A DNA stretch of 6,865 nucleotides from Gallionellaceae bacterium (GCA_030690855.1 JAUYFR010000332.1:1-6865), one strand, 5' to 3'. Shown: positions 1 to 4,317, counted from the stretch's first letter. The notes: a model not told the origin generated them from the sequence alone. Numbers and translations are program-made.

Positions 1-147
1 GGGTCAGGTTCGGATTAAGTTTGAATGATAATTGATGCAAACGGTAAACCTGTCTGCCCACAGAATAATGTGCTGACGGTTTCTGAATTAGATGTGACAC
101 GCAGTGAACGAAATCATGATGAAAGTTAACGACGTGATAAAAATGGC
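1..147 (+). other. Tail of an upstream gene plus tiny overlapping ORFs, unidentified
   Basis: A reading frame entering from the left ends with residues GQVRIKFE at a TGA at 26-28. Its stop overlaps an ATG at 25 (ATGA junction) that opens a 34-codon ORF ending at TAA 127-129. A further short frame starts at ATG 116 or 119 and ends at TGA 149-151, overlapping the ATG of the next gene. The chained stop-start overlaps resemble a translationally coupled operon. However, the peptides are too short to recognise and none has a good Shine-Dalgarno sequence. They could be chance ORFs, decayed coding sequence, or the leader of the antitoxin-like gene at 148. The upstream product cannot be named from eight residues. 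Confidence 0.3.
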
Positions 148-372
148 ATGATGAACAATCCAAATGATGATATTCCAAGTGAAATTGACTTCAGTCAAGG
201 AACGAGTGGGAAGTTTCACCGTGTTGGTGCGAAAATCAATCTGCCGGTTTATCTTGACGATCAAGTGCCGTCTCGATTGACTGCCCTTGCCAACGCCAAG
301 GGAGTAGATTTTTCGGTGCTGGTTAATGACCTGCTGAGAAAAGATATTGAGCTGATCGAAATAGCACATTGA
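148..372 (+). CDS. Small antitoxin-like protein of the DFSxG...GKF type (RHH/CopG-like)
   Basis: This is a 74-aa protein with an acidic N-terminus followed by DFSQG (residues 14-18) and GKF (21-23). Next come a short strand-like segment INLPVYL (30-36) and two predicted helices ending in LVNDLLRKDIELIE (58-71). This layout is familiar from small proteins often annotated as CopG-family or hypothetical, and found beside toxin genes. The strand-helix-helix order suggests a ribbon-helix-helix fold, in which the strand would bind DNA as a dimer; that is inference. ATG occurs at both 148 and 151. The first overlaps the stop of a tiny upstream ORF, and neither has a clear Shine-Dalgarno sequence, so coupling to upstream translation is plausible. 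Its cognate toxin, if any, would lie left of the window. It sits 51 nt before the Phd-PIN pair on the same strand and may be cotranscribed with it. Confidence 0.7.
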   Translation: MMNNPNDDIPSEIDFSQGTSGKFHRVGAKINLPVYLDDQVPSRLTALANAKGVDFSVLVNDLLRKDIELIEIAH

Positions 373-423
373 GTCGGGTCTAGCAATGATGCAAAGACAA
401 ACCTTAAACTGAAGGAAAAAATT

Positions 424-666
424 ATGCTTGAAGTCTCAGTCACAACGTTCCGCAATCATGTTCCAGACTATCTTGAAAAAGTTCGTAATGGAGAAAATAT
501 TGCGCTCACGTCAAAAGGCAAGGTGATTGCCAGACTGACGCCCCCTTCGGGTGATGAACGCCAAATTGCTCGTCAGCAGTTGATGTCCCTTCGTGTAAGC
601 AGTCGTATCGGAGATGTCGTTTCTTCTGTTGACGCAAACTGGGAGGCAACTCGTGCTGCTACTTGA
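424..666 (+). CDS. Phd/YefM-family antitoxin
   Basis: An 80-aa protein with the Phd/YefM fold signature. The N-terminal region (EVSVTTFRNHVPDYLEKVRN, about residues 3-22) is followed by a strand pair with ENIALTSKGKVIARLTP (24-40), which is the DNA-binding dimer core of the family. The C-terminal tail DVVSSVDANWEATR (64-77) is the kind of flexible segment that wraps and neutralises the toxin. The ATG at 424 has a good Shine-Dalgarno sequence, GAAGGA at 411-416. The gene overlaps the PIN toxin gene by 14 nt, as expected for a coupled antitoxin-toxin operon with the antitoxin first. Phd proteins usually repress their own promoter with conditional cooperativity. No clear operator palindrome is visible in the 51-nt upstream gap, so the promoter may lie further upstream. 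Family assignment is firm; the partner is inferred from position. Confidence 0.9.
   Translation: MLEVSVTTFRNHVPDYLEKVRNGENIALTSKGKVIARLTPPSGDERQIARQQLMSLRVSSRIGDVVSSVDANWEATRAAT
641..646 (+). promoter_or_regulatory. Shine-Dalgarno that sets the GTG start of the PIN toxin
   Basis: GGGAGG lies 6 nt before GTG 653, inside the last codons of the antitoxin gene. This spacing makes GTG 653 the likely start. An in-frame upstream start near 614 would add 13 residues with no match to the PIN N-terminus, which normally begins directly with a hydrophobic strand and Asp. Confidence 0.75.
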
Positions 667-1048
667 TACTTGCGCCCTAGTTTTTGATGCACTTGACCCA
701 GAAAGACTAAGCAAAAAAACACTTGCCGCTATCGCTCAGGCTGACGAGGACGGAACGCTCGCTTGTTGCGATATTTCGCTCTGGGAAATTGCAATGCTGG
801 TATCCAAAGACCGACTCAACCCTGGAACGGATGCGCACACCTTCATGCAGCTTGTTCTTGCTGCTCGCAAAATTGAGGTATTACCCATCACGCCAGAAAT
901 TGCAGCTCAAAGCGTGATTTCTGATTTTTGTCCTCACGGTGATCCGGCTGATCGTTTAATCGCGGCGACTGCGATTTTGCACAAAGCCAAATTGGTGACA
1001 ACAGATCGTAAATTGAAAAAAGTTTCTGGATTACAGGTTTTGCGTTAA
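653..1048 (+). CDS. vapC: PIN-domain ribonuclease toxin (VapC-type)
   Basis: A 131-aa protein read from GTG 653. PIN toxins are Mg2+-dependent endoribonucleases, many cutting tRNA or rRNA. The acidic active-site residues are all visible: D5 in LLLDTCAL, E45 in ISLWEIAML, D100 in the HGDPADRLIAATA segment, and D118 in LVTTDRKL. Length and motif order fit a complete VapC-type toxin of the COG3744 kind, which commonly pairs with Phd-type antitoxins. The start overlaps the antitoxin stop by 14 nt, and the GTG start may keep toxin output below that of the antitoxin. No frameshift or missing catalytic residue is seen, so the toxin is predicted to be active. The exact RNA target cannot be read from the sequence. 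Confidence 0.92.
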   Translation: MLLLDTCALVFDALDPERLSKKTLAAIAQADEDGTLACCDISLWEIAMLVSKDRLNPGTDAHTFMQLVLAARKIEVLPITPEIAAQSVISDFCPHGDPADRLIAATAILHKAKLVTTDRKLKKVSGLQVLR

Positions 1049-1076
1049 GACTATCGTGAACATCAACGCGAAACGT

Positions 1077-1095
1077 GTGGGCAGAATCTGCCCAC
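1077..1095. repeat. Perfect 8-bp hairpin, REP-like extragenic repeat or terminator
   Basis: GTGGGCAG (1077-1084) and CTGCCCAC (1088-1095) form a perfect inverted repeat around a 3-nt AAT loop, 28 nt after the PIN toxin stop. CGT just before the left arm and ACG three bases beyond the right arm extend the symmetry with a CCT bulge. This suggests a decayed copy of a longer palindrome built on CGTAGGGTGGGCAG. Similar GGGTGGGCA...TGCCCACCC palindromes are scattered through many proteobacterial genomes. No T-run follows, so it is not a classical intrinsic terminator, though it could protect the mRNA 3' end. Confidence 0.65.
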
Positions 1096-1140
1096 CCTAC
1101 GAAGCTAAATGCAGAATATGGATCATTGACGTCCGTAGAT

Positions 1141-1150
1141 TTAATTAAAT
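1141..1150. repeat. Candidate target-site duplication, left copy
   Basis: TTAATTAAAT here is repeated exactly at 2374-2383, on the other side of the transposase gene and adjoining the proposed inverted repeats. Ten bp falls in the 9-12 bp range reported for many IS4-family elements. The core TTAATTAA is palindromic and AT-rich, so chance repetition is possible. Confidence 0.55.
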
Positions 1151-2307
1151 AGATTCAATTGGTTATCGAATTGCGCATCTTGCATTTGCATCTCCGTATT
1201 TTTAACTAATTGATCGAGTGGGGTTTTCTCGAAAAGGGTGAGGCTTAAAATCTGTAATAACGTGTAAAGCGAAGCCTCGGCATTGAGGCGCTTTTTCACG
1301 ATAGCGACCAAAACGTAAACGGTGATCGCGATCCATATTTGTGTTTTGACTGCGTTCTCGGTGGTGTCGTAAAACTTCTTGATTCGTAGATGTTGTTTGA
1401 TCCATTTGAAAAATAGTTCGACCTGCCAACGACAACGATAGAGCTGAGCGATGGTCAACGCGGGCAAGTCGAAGTTGTTGGTTAGGAAGACCAGATGCCT
1501 GTCGTGTTCGGCATCGTAGAAATTGATGCGTCGCAGATGCTGTGGATAATCGCGGCTGGCTTTGGGTGCTGTTAGTGCAATAGTTTGATCGCAACGCAGT
1601 CCTGTGGACTTGTCTACTGCGCGGGAGTAAACGCGACGACAGAGCAGATTGGATTTGCCACGAATCACGAAGAACGCCTGTGCTTGATGCAAGCGGTACC
1701 AGCGAGCGAAATCGGTAAAGCCGCGATCCATGATGTAAAAGCTGCCGGCTTCCGGTATCAGGATGTCGAGTACATTCACCTCGTGCATCTTGCCGTCGCT
1801 GATGTGAATGAAGGTTGGAATATTGCCGCGTAGGTCGAGTAGCGTATGCATCTTGACCGCAGCCTTGGCTTGGCGGAAGTGCGCCCAAGGGAAGACGCTC
1901 AAGCACAGGTCGATGGTTGTCGTATCGAGTGCGTATGCGGTTTGTTTTAGTTCCGCCGCAAAGCTGTCTTGGGAATAGAGTTCGCGTGCCACTTTGATTT
2001 GGCTGAGCGCGAAATCCTGGTAGATGCGCCAGTCGCGAGATTCGTTGGCATCGGCTAATGTGCTCTTGGCGATATTGCCACGGATGCCCAAGTGATAGAG
2101 CTTCGCTTGGTGGGCGCGCAAACAAGTTTCGATATCGCGCAGGCTCTCGCGGTATGTCAGCTGTGCGAAGGCTAGGCAGAGAAACTGATCGAGATGTGAG
2201 AATTTTAGTGTTGGATATCGGCTTGGATATTTGGCTACGCACTGACGGAACGTATGCAATGGCAAGTGCGCCATTAATTGAGCGAACACGAGTTTCCCTG
2301 CATGCAT
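1141..2307 (-). CDS. IS4-family DDE transposase (DUF4372 + DDE_Tnp_1)
   Basis: A 388-aa transposase. Residues about 1-75 match the DUF4372 N-terminal region (GKLVFAQLMAHLP... CLAFAQLTYRESLRDIE). The catalytic core shows D128 in YALDTTTIDLCL, D194 in YIMDRGFTDF, and E297 within the IS4 YREK signature: Y290, R293, E297 and K304 in LYRCRWQVELFFKWIK. It cuts the element ends and inserts the element elsewhere by a DDE two-metal mechanism. ATG 2307 is preceded by AGGAG seven nt upstream, and that site lies in a hairpin (2311-2338). The C-terminus NQLNLFN is typical of relatives, but its last codons and TAA fall in the 10-bp repeat taken as target duplication. The frame is uninterrupted, so activity is plausible. 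A 390-aa ORF in another frame of the same strand is a shadow. Confidence 0.95.
   Translation of the reverse strand: MHAGKLVFAQLMAHLPLHTFRQCVAKYPSRYPTLKFSHLDQFLCLAFAQLTYRESLRDIETCLRAHQAKLYHLGIRGNIAKSTLADANESRDWRIYQDFALSQIKVARELYSQDSFAAELKQTAYALDTTTIDLCLSVFPWAHFRQAKAAVKMHTLLDLRGNIPTFIHISDGKMHEVNVLDILIPEAGSFYIMDRGFTDFARWYRLHQAQAFFVIRGKSNLLCRRVYSRAVDKSTGLRCDQTIALTAPKASRDYPQHLRRINFYDAEHDRHLVFLTNNFDLPALTIAQLYRCRWQVELFFKWIKQHLRIKKFYDTTENAVKTQIWIAITVYVLVAIVKKRLNAEASLYTLLQILSLTLFEKTPLDQLVKNTEMQMQDAQFDNQLNLFN
1151..1166. repeat. Left terminal inverted repeat of the IS (imperfect)
   Basis: It matches the right end (2358-2373, opposite strand) at 10 of 16 positions, with the block CAATT aligned without gaps. 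The transposase coding sequence runs through it. Confidence 0.5.
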
Positions 2308-2310
2308 ATC

Positions 2311-2338
2311 CAGACTCCTGACAAAAATCAGAAGTCTG
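2311..2338 (-). promoter_or_regulatory. Hairpin that sequesters the transposase RBS
   Basis: CAGACTCCTGA (2311-2321) and TCAGAAGTCTG (2328-2338) are complementary over 11 bp. In the - strand RNA the only non-Watson-Crick pair is one G-U, and the loop is 6 nt. The 3' arm contains the AGGAG of the transposase (2315-2319), so a transcript entering from outside the IS would fold and block translation. A possible native promoter on the - strand is TTGTAA, 17 bp, then CAGACT, the last lying in the 5' arm. Its transcript would start within that arm and escape full pairing. RBS masking of read-through RNA is established for IS10 and IS50; here it is inferred from sequence. Confidence 0.65.
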
Positions 2339-2357
2339 CTGCAAGTTGAAATCGGTT

Positions 2358-2373
2358 ACAAAGAATTGTGTCA
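2358..2373. repeat. Right terminal inverted repeat of the IS (imperfect)
   Basis: Read on the - strand this is TGACACAATTCTTTGT, the partner of 1151-1166 (10 of 16 positions). It lies 50 nt upstream of the transposase start codon and next to the right copy of TTAATTAAAT. Confidence 0.5.
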
Positions 2374-2383
2374 TTAATTAAAT
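2374..2383. repeat. Candidate target-site duplication, right copy
   Basis: Exact copy of TTAATTAAAT at 1141-1150. Directly next to it, TGAATTCAATT (2384-2394) recurs at 2437-2447 inside orf79. That second repeat is 11 bp and AT-rich and may be chance. Confidence 0.55.
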
Positions 2384-2407
2384 TGAATTCAATTACTTAC
2401 AACGTGC

Positions 2408-2647
2408 TTAAACTCGTATCTCCGGACAGGTCTGAATGAATTCAATTGTATTGTCGTCTTGAAGAATAACTCTGTGTTTTGTTCGAGCTGTAATAAGGTC
2501 ATTCCGAATCGCTATCAAAATGCGGTGAATGCTTTCTTTAATTTCAGGGGAGAGATCGCTCGGGTTACTGGCTTGACTATCTTGCCCTGTCCAGTGATGA
2601 GCTAGTTGCCAGACGGTTTGATAATCTTTGCTATTCAACAGATACAT
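2408..2647 (-). CDS. Unrecognised 79-aa protein, last gene of the higBA-xre unit
   Basis: I do not recognise this family with confidence. From ATG 2647 it encodes 79 aa with a compact mixed character. The N-terminal segment YQTVWQLAHHW (about 9-19) is followed by a polar linker rich in D and S, then a likely helix in LSPEIKESIHRILIAIRNDLI and a basic strand-like ARTKHRVILQDDNTIEFI. There is no signal peptide or membrane segment. The frame stays open upstream to 2791, but that part overlaps the HTH gene and reads as low-complexity shadow. Starting at 2647, 7 nt after the HTH stop, is therefore preferred. No Shine-Dalgarno sequence is visible, so it probably depends on coupled translation. Its position invites a role as toxin or accessory partner of the HTH protein, which is pure context. 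It ends 24 nt from the IS target repeat and might be a shortened form of a larger protein. Confidence 0.6.
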   Translation of the reverse strand: MYLLNSKDYQTVWQLAHHWTGQDSQASNPSDLSPEIKESIHRILIAIRNDLITARTKHRVILQDDNTIEFIQTCPEIRV

Positions 2648-2654
2648 TGTGAAA

Positions 2655-2963
2655 TTAGGCAGCAGCCTCGCGTAGTACTTCTGGTCTGCGCTCAGCAATA
2701 GCAATAAGTGTTTTGGCTGCTCCACTTGGTTCGCGGCGTCCTTGCTCCCAATCTTGCAGGGTACGAACAGAAACCCCAAGCAGTTTTGCAAAGGAAGGCT
2801 GGGGCAAGCCGGATTTCATACGAGCAGAGACAACCGGAGGGATGGCGACCGTGTGAACTTTTCCGGCACGACCAGCTTTCATTTGGCGCACGGATTGTAG
2901 TAGCTCTCCACCGAGGTCGCGTTTACCATCGCGCTTTTGTAGTTCTTTTTTCATCGCGGACAT
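2655..2963 (-). CDS. XRE-type HTH regulator, NadS/HigA2-like antitoxin
   Basis: A 102-aa protein with a C-terminal helix-turn-helix: ARMKSGLPQPSFAKLLGVSV (about 47-66) followed by the recognition helix RTLQDWEQGRREPSG (67-81). The LLGVSVRTLQDWEQGRR wording is characteristic of the NadS/HigA2 group of antitoxins, which normally accompany a RelE/HigB2-type toxin and bind their own promoter. The basic N-terminal region (1-40) is less conserved. ATG 2963 lies 9 nt after the higA stop; an in-frame ATG at 2954 (MKKELQK) is an alternative. Neither has a strong Shine-Dalgarno sequence, which points to translational coupling with higA. No RelE-type toxin is adjacent, and the next gene is the unknown 79-aa ORF. 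It is either an orphan antitoxin beside higBA or half of a non-classical pair. Confidence 0.88.
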   Translation of the reverse strand: MSAMKKELQKRDGKRDLGGELLQSVRQMKAGRAGKVHTVAIPPVVSARMKSGLPQPSFAKLLGVSVRTLQDWEQGRREPSGAAKTLIAIAERRPEVLREAAA

Positions 2964-2972
2964 TTTATAAAC

Positions 2973-3320
2973 TTATGCAGCGAGAGGCATCACTTCATGG
3001 TCAATTTTGTCGCCTAATTCATTTTCGGCAACTTCCAGATCGTACTGAGATTGTAGGTTCATCCATGTTTGGGGCGACATGCCAAACAAGCGGCCAAGAC
3101 GCATTGCAGTGTCGGCGGTAACGGCTCGGTTTCCTGCACAAATTTCATCTATACGACGCTGAGGAACACTGGTGAATTTTGCGACTTTATAGCGAGTCAG
3201 CCCCATTGGTTCGATAAAGTCATGCAACAAGACGTCGCCGGGATGCACGGGCGCAAGCCTTTCGCCTGAGATGATGTTTCCAAACTTTGTGTTGTTTAAT
3301 TCTTCGCGTTGAATACTCAT
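2973..3320 (-). CDS. higA: HigA-family antitoxin
   Basis: A 115-aa antitoxin. The family hallmark PVHPGDVLLHDFIEPMGLTR (24-43) leads into the HTH, YKVAKFTSVPQRRIDEICAG (44-63). Then follow RAVTADTAMRLGRLFGMSPQ (65-84) and WMNLQSQYDLEVAE (86-99), all near textbook for HigA. It should neutralise HigB by direct binding and repress the operon by binding DNA as a dimer. ATG 3320 has a strong AGGAG seven nt upstream, and that site overlaps the higB stop (TAG at 3330-3332), so the genes are 9 nt apart in the usual toxin-first order. The N-terminus has about 20 residues before the conserved core, longer than in many HigA proteins, and the function of this extension is not evident. It shares the strand with the second HTH gene 9 nt downstream. 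Confidence 0.95.
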   Translation of the reverse strand: MSIQREELNNTKFGNIISGERLAPVHPGDVLLHDFIEPMGLTRYKVAKFTSVPQRRIDEICAGNRAVTADTAMRLGRLFGMSPQTWMNLQSQYDLEVAENELGDKIDHEVMPLAA

Positions 3321-3329
3321 TTTATTCTC

Positions 3330-3611
3330 CTAGTGATAGTCCACGACTTCCACATCTAACGCATGACCATCTTCCCATTTAAAACATATTCTCCACTGAT
3401 CGTTGATGCGAATGCTCCACTGTCCTGCACGACTACCACTGAGTAATTCTAAGCGGTTGCCGGGTGGAACGCGCAACTCTTCAATTCTGCTCGTGGCATC
3501 AATGAGCTTGAGCTTACGCCGCGCGATCCCCTGTATGTCATGTGGCAATCGGCGAACAATCAACCCAGAAAATATCGCCGCAGTGGCTTTGTCTGCAAAG
3601 GACTTAATCAT
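3330..3611 (-). CDS. higB: HigB toxin (RelE superfamily mRNA interferase)
   Basis: A 93-aa toxin, full length for HigB (92 aa in the Proteus vulgaris protein). It begins with the canonical MIKSFADKAT. It contains LRVPPGNRLELLSGSRAGQW (46-65) and SIRINDQWRICFKWEDGHA (66-84), and ends in VEVVDYH (87-93). R74 and the C-terminal H93 correspond to the catalytic Arg and His of ribosome-dependent HigB. Proteins of this family cut mRNA in the ribosomal A site. The gene is first in a four-gene unit, and its stop codon overlaps the higA ribosome binding site. No Shine-Dalgarno sequence lies at a proper distance from ATG 3611. The promoter sits immediately upstream, so the mRNA is predicted to be leaderless or nearly so. 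No inactivating change is visible. Confidence 0.95.
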   Translation of the reverse strand: MIKSFADKATAAIFSGLIVRRLPHDIQGIARRKLKLIDATSRIEELRVPPGNRLELLSGSRAGQWSIRINDQWRICFKWEDGHALDVEVVDYH

Positions 3612-3619
3612 TTTTGGTT

Positions 3620-3648
3620 ATAGTATTCCTGCTCGTTAGTATTGTCAA
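3620..3648 (-). promoter_or_regulatory. sigma-70 promoter of the higB-higA-xre-orf79 unit
   Basis: On the - strand, TTGACA (3648-3643) is a perfect -35 element. It is followed by a 17-bp spacer and TACTAT (3625-3620, 4 of 6 matches to TATAAT). Only 8 nt separate the -10 from the higB ATG, placing the transcription start at or within a few bases of the start codon. An overlapping TATAAC (3622-3617) would push it even closer. Confidence 0.75.
3621..3643. repeat. Two TAGTATT direct repeats across the higB promoter
   Basis: TAGTATT occurs at 3621-3627 and 3637-3643, start to start 16 bp, overlapping the -10 and -35 of the higB promoter. The spacing is about one and a half helical turns. These are candidate binding sites for HigA or the second HTH protein, but a short repeat can arise by chance. 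Confidence 0.35.
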
Positions 3649-3660
3649 GCGTCACTATTC

Positions 3661-3674
3661 GTATCTGCCGATAC
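3661..3674. repeat. Small inverted repeat in the divergent intergenic region
   Basis: GTATC-TGCC-GATAC is a perfect 5-bp inverted repeat between the higB promoter and the holin-like gene. It could be an operator or the 5' leader hairpin of the gene at 3744. I found no convincing promoter for that gene in 3649-3743. Confidence 0.3.
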
Positions 3675-3743
3675 AGCAGCAGGTGAGGCAATCTGTGATG
3701 TGTAACGCATAAGATCCACGATTTCGGCAGAGGGTTTACAAAC

Positions 3744-4145
3744 ATGAATGATCTATTTGAGTTTCTAGCACATTGTGGTGTAACTGCGTTTTCACTTTGG
3801 GTAGCCACGACTGTATTTAAAGGACTGAAGTTCACAAATACTTCCTCGTTGATTTCCTCAGCTCTATTACTTGGCCTCGCCAACGCAATCATTAAGCCCG
3901 TCGTTATTTTACTGACCATACCTCTAACGCTCATTTCATTTGGATTTTTCCTGCTAGTCATTAACGCACTGATGATTCTTATGGTCTCATCCTTAGTAAC
4001 GGGTTTTAAAGTTTCGGGATTCTGGACAGCATTTTTTCTGAGCATCTTCATAACTGTCTTGAGTTTCTTTGCTGGTCTATTTATTTTTCATACCGGAGGC
4101 GCCCCGATTCCAATGCCAGCGTCTCAACACAGATTGATTATTTGA
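3744..4145 (+). CDS. Phage holin 4 superfamily / YvlD-like membrane protein
   Basis: A 133-aa very hydrophobic protein with four likely membrane helices, at about residues 8-25, 36-58, 61-86 and 93-115, and a short polar tail. The signature GLANAIIKPVVILLTIPLTL (44-63), then SFGFFLLVINALMI and GFKVSGFW (87-94), is typical of the phage holin 4 superfamily (YvlD-like, often 110-130 aa). In cellular genomes these are small inner-membrane proteins of poorly defined role; the holin name comes from homology and does not show lysis activity. ATG 3744 follows GAGGG (3730-3734) at slightly long spacing. It is transcribed divergently from higB and separated from fliL by about 300 bp, so it is probably monocistronic. 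No lysin or other phage gene lies nearby. Confidence 0.9.
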   Translation: MNDLFEFLAHCGVTAFSLWVATTVFKGLKFTNTSSLISSALLLGLANAIIKPVVILLTIPLTLISFGFFLLVINALMILMVSSLVTGFKVSGFWTAFFLSIFITVLSFFAGLFIFHTGGAPIPMPASQHRLII

Positions 4146-4216
4146 TTGGATTGAGTTTCACGCACTCTCGATTACTCTGGCCACATCACTCTGAACATTT
4201 TCCAACAAGCAACAAG

Positions 4217-4249
4217 TCTCAATTCTTGATAACACCATAGAAATTGAGA
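4217..4249. terminator. Hairpin with T-rich flank, possible weak terminator
   Basis: TCTCAATT (4217-4224) pairs with AATTGAGA (4242-4249), with further CT/AG pairing across a one-base bulge. The stem is AT-rich and the loop about 13 nt. The sequence after it is T-rich but broken (TTTAAGTTTTT). It lies 72 nt past the holin-like gene, so it could end that transcript inefficiently. Confidence 0.35.
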
Positions 4250-4273
4250 TTTAAGTTTTTGAGATAGAGGTTT
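4244..4273. repeat. Imperfect 15-bp tandem duplication
   Basis: TTGAGATTTAAGTTT (4244-4258) is followed directly by TTGAGATAGAGGTTT (4259-4273), with 12 of 15 identical, then a weaker TTGATATT-like start. It may be a replication-slippage duplication or paired protein-binding sites upstream of fliL. Confidence 0.5.
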
Positions 4274-4290
4274 TGATATTCAAGCGTATG

Positions 4291-4317
4291 GAAAATATCG
4301 GTTAAATTCCCCGATAC
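4291..4317 (+). promoter_or_regulatory. Possible sigma-28 (FliA)-type promoter upstream of fliL
   Basis: GAAAATAT (4291-4298), an 11-bp spacer and CCCGATAC (4310-4317) resemble the FliA consensus TAAAGTTT-N11-GCCGATAA, matching 5 of 8 and 6 of 8 positions. The CCGATA core is part of an inverted repeat TATCGG...CCGATA (4296-4316), which may explain the match otherwise. It would leave a leader of about 125 nt before fliL. Confidence 0.3.

Larger units (their letters stand above)
1151..2373 (-). mobile_element. IS4-family insertion sequence, apparently intact
   Basis: The proposed element is 1223 bp and carries one transposase gene on the - strand. Its ends are imperfect inverted repeats: AGATTCAATTGGTTAT at 1151-1166 against TGACACAATTCTTTGT read inward from 2373, matching at 10 of 16 positions including CAATT. 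Each end touches a copy of the 10-bp direct repeat TTAATTAAAT. The element lies in the gap between two convergent TA operons. Removing it and one repeat copy would leave about 125 bp between the PIN and orf79 stops. Boundaries are inferred from repeats alone; the element may extend a few bases into the AT-rich repeat. Confidence 0.7.

Noticed and set aside
88..369. 93-aa open frame on the - strand
   Set aside because: It is antisense to the DFSxG-type gene, with no start signal and no recognisable motif.
614..652. Upstream start of the PIN toxin
   Set aside because: It would add 13 residues encoded within the antitoxin gene and lacks family similarity; GTG 653 has GGGAGG at the right distance.
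1202..2374. 390-aa open frame on the - strand
   Set aside because: It overlaps the transposase in another frame, is rich in R, S and P and has no recognisable motif, while the 388-aa frame carries all DDE/YREK residues.
2384..2447. 11-bp direct repeat TGAATTCAATT (2384-2394 and 2437-2447) as an alternative IS boundary
   Set aside because: One copy lies inside orf79 and neither adjoins matching inverted repeats; most likely AT-rich coincidence.
2648..2791. Extended N-terminus of orf79 (127-aa version)
   Set aside because: The extension lies entirely over the coding end of the HTH gene and reads as low-complexity shadow; ATG 2647 just after the HTH stop is the better start.
3608..4051. 147-aa open frame on the - strand
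   Set aside because: It is antisense to the holin-like gene, whose family motifs are clear, and would cover the higB promoter and start.
3744..4145. Prophage or lysis cassette
   Set aside because: The holin-like gene has no neighbouring endolysin, spanin or phage structural gene, and the superfamily is common in non-phage genomes.
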